A stretch of DNA of 7,460 nucleotides from JBEVNR01 sp040507985. Its GTDB lineage: Bacteria; Pseudomonadota; Alphaproteobacteria; Rickettsiales; UBA6187. Location of the stretch: assembly GCA_040507985.1 (NCBI GenBank), contig JBEVNR010000008.1:1-7460 (forward strand), in the 5' to 3' direction. The translations under genes were made by a program, and so were the position numbers. Shown piece after piece: positions 6,419 through 7,460 of the stretch (its first letter is position 1; every line of letters starts with the position of its first letter). Under the pieces are notes generated by a model. The model saw nothing but the letters and a program-made list of their open reading frames with translations, did no database searches and was not told where the DNA came from.

Positions 6419-7361
6419 CGTCCTTTCCGACGAAAACGGCGTGCGCCTCGACCGCTGGTTGCGCCGCCGGTATCCCGCCGTTACTTTTGCCGACGCGTCG
6501 AAATGGGCGAGAAAGGGAGAAATTCGCGTCAACGGCAAACGTGCGAAGGCGTCCGATCGCCTGACCGAAGGCGACGTCGTCCGCACGCCGCCGCAAGCGG
6601 AGTATTATGCCGTTAGGGAACGCGAAAACGTCGCCGTTCCCATGCACGCCGTTCGGCGCGCCGCAGAGTCGGTGATGTACGAAGACGACGATATTATCGT
6701 TATCAACAAACCCTCCGGCGCGGCGGCCCAAGGGGGAAGCGGTCTCGACTACGGACTGGACGCCGTAATGCGCATATACGGCGAAAATGATGCGATCGCC
6801 CCCGCCCATCGGCTAGACAAAGACACGACGGGCATATTGGTGTTTACGAAAAATCCTTCTGCCGCCGCGAGATGGGGAGAGGCGTTTGCAACGAGGGAAG
6901 CGAAGAAAACCTATGTCGCATTGACGGCCGGACGCCTTCCGTCGCCTGAAGGAGAAATTATCGGCGGGTTGATAAAAAGACGCGCGGACGGCGTCGAAAA
7001 AATCGAGGCGTGCGACGAACGCCAAGAGGGAGCGAAAAGGGCGCACACGGCATATGAAGTAACGGAATCGTTCGGCGCGCGCAGTTCGCTCGTCCGGTTA
7101 TTTCCGCTCACCGGACGCACCCACCAATTGCGCGTCCACATGGCGGAAATGGGATGCCCGATCATCGGAGATTACAAATACGGATATCGGGCGGAATTTC
7201 GGCCTTATCCCGACGCCCGCCATATGTTTCTCCATGCCCGGCAATTGGAACATGCGGGAAAAACGTTTGAGGCGCCCTTGCCCAAGGCCTTCGCCGACGC
7301 CGTAACACTATTGCGCGGAGGCGGTATGCAAGAGGTCTCGTCTGTAAAAAAGGTGGTATGA
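6405..7361 (+). CDS. rluC: RluA-family 23S rRNA pseudouridine synthase, RluC/RluD type
   Basis: It converts selected uridines in 23S rRNA to pseudouridine. The 318-residue protein has an N-terminal S4 RNA-binding domain (about 12-72: VRLDRWLRRRYP, GEIRVNGKRAKASDRLTEGD). This is followed by the catalytic domain with NKPSG (101-105), the active-site motif HRLDKDTTG (135-143, catalytic Asp138) and GRTHQLRVHM (237-246). The last about 15 residues are basic and probably disordered. The start is GTG at 6405, with GGAGG (6393-6397) seven bases upstream, both inside the end of ccmC. The 14-base overlap suggests translational coupling. RluC (955/2504/2580) and RluD (1911/1915/1917) share these domains. 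I prefer RluC by the usual alphaproteobacterial naming, but the sequence alone does not settle it. It is the last gene of the purB operon within the window. Confidence 0.9.
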   Translation: MAENNVLSDENGVRLDRWLRRRYPAVTFADASKWARKGEIRVNGKRAKASDRLTEGDVVRTPPQAEYYAVRERENVAVPMHAVRRAAESVMYEDDDIIVINKPSGAAAQGGSGLDYGLDAVMRIYGENDAIAPAHRLDKDTTGILVFTKNPSAAARWGEAFATREAKKTYVALTAGRLPSPEGEIIGGLIKRRADGVEKIEACDERQEGAKRAHTAYEVTESFGARSSLVRLFPLTGRTHQLRVHMAEMGCPIIGDYKYGYRAEFRPYPDARHMFLHARQLEHAGKTFEAPLPKAFADAVTLLRGGGMQEVSSVKKVV

Positions 7362-7460
7362 ATTTAGTTATCCGCCCTTTATGGTAGAGTGCGGTAGTCC
7401 GTTTCCCCCGGGCGAAGCAAGCTGGTTTAGCGAAGGGCGGGGGAAAGGGTCGGAAGGCGG
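7362..7460. repeat. GC-rich palindromic segment after the operon
   Basis: TTTCCCCCG (7402-7410) is exactly complementary to CGGGGGAAA (7438-7446), giving a 9-bp stem around a 27-base loop. The loop contains CGAAG twice (7413-7417 and 7431-7435). No T-run follows, so it is not a standard terminator. The look resembles dispersed palindromic repeats of alphaproteobacteria. A frame opens at ATG 7381 (MVECGSPFPPGEASW) and runs off the window end. It has no ribosome-binding site and crosses the palindrome, so I do not call it a gene. Confidence 0.35.

Noticed and set aside
7395..7460. Start of RNase P RNA or the signal recognition particle RNA
   Set aside because: The GGAAAGTCCGG-like and GGTCAGGTCCGGAAGG-like cores I would expect are not present in the visible part.

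Overview
The window looks like chromosomal DNA from an alphaproteobacterium. The main evidence is a protein that reads as FlbD, the sigma-54 flagellar regulator typical of this class. Two exact TTAA-N7-TTAA sites (the CtrA binding pattern) and CcmC-type cytochrome c maturation agree with this. Genes are moderately GC-rich, while the intergenic gaps are AT-rich and full of inverted repeats. I cannot name a genus from the sequence.

Layout. Bases 1-202 are a TA-bounded, MITE-like inverted-repeat element. Next comes a small Xre-type HTH gene (357-632, +), preceded by a CtrA-like box placed where its -35 should be. Its stop codon lies inside a copy of an 11-base repeat that is also the terminal repeat of a second, 82-bp MITE-like element (654-735, with 5-bp target duplication). 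That element sits 13 bp beyond the stop of dapD (753-1610, -), a lysine and peptidoglycan-precursor gene. Upstream of dapD on the same strand is tRNA-Leu(CAA) (1702-1788, -) with a strong TTGACA-N17-TATACA promoter. The gap 1789-2159 holds that promoter, a degenerate palindrome and a second promoter with an unusually long spacer filled by a palindrome. That second promoter leads into a small secreted, probably beta-sandwich protein (2160-2645, +). This gene converges on flbD (2663-4015, -) across a 17-bp gap with a shared hairpin.

A 330-bp AT-rich gap (4016-4345) separates divergent flbD from purB. It carries a long hairpin, widely spaced complementary segments, a TTGACA promoter candidate and a palindromic CtrA-like site just before purB. 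From there purB, ccmC and a RluA-family pseudouridine synthase form a tight + strand operon (9-bp gap, then 14-bp overlap). The last 99 bases hold no recognised gene but contain a GC-rich palindrome.

How it fits together: most genes are housekeeping (lysine/diaminopimelate, purines, cytochrome c maturation, rRNA modification, a tRNA). The more interesting layer is regulatory. There is an orphan FlbD with a non-canonical receiver, two CtrA-like sites in front of unrelated genes, a MerR-like promoter layout in front of a secreted protein, and at least two non-autonomous mobile elements that appear to have reshaped gene ends. I saw no CRISPR array, phage gene, defence system or complete transposase.
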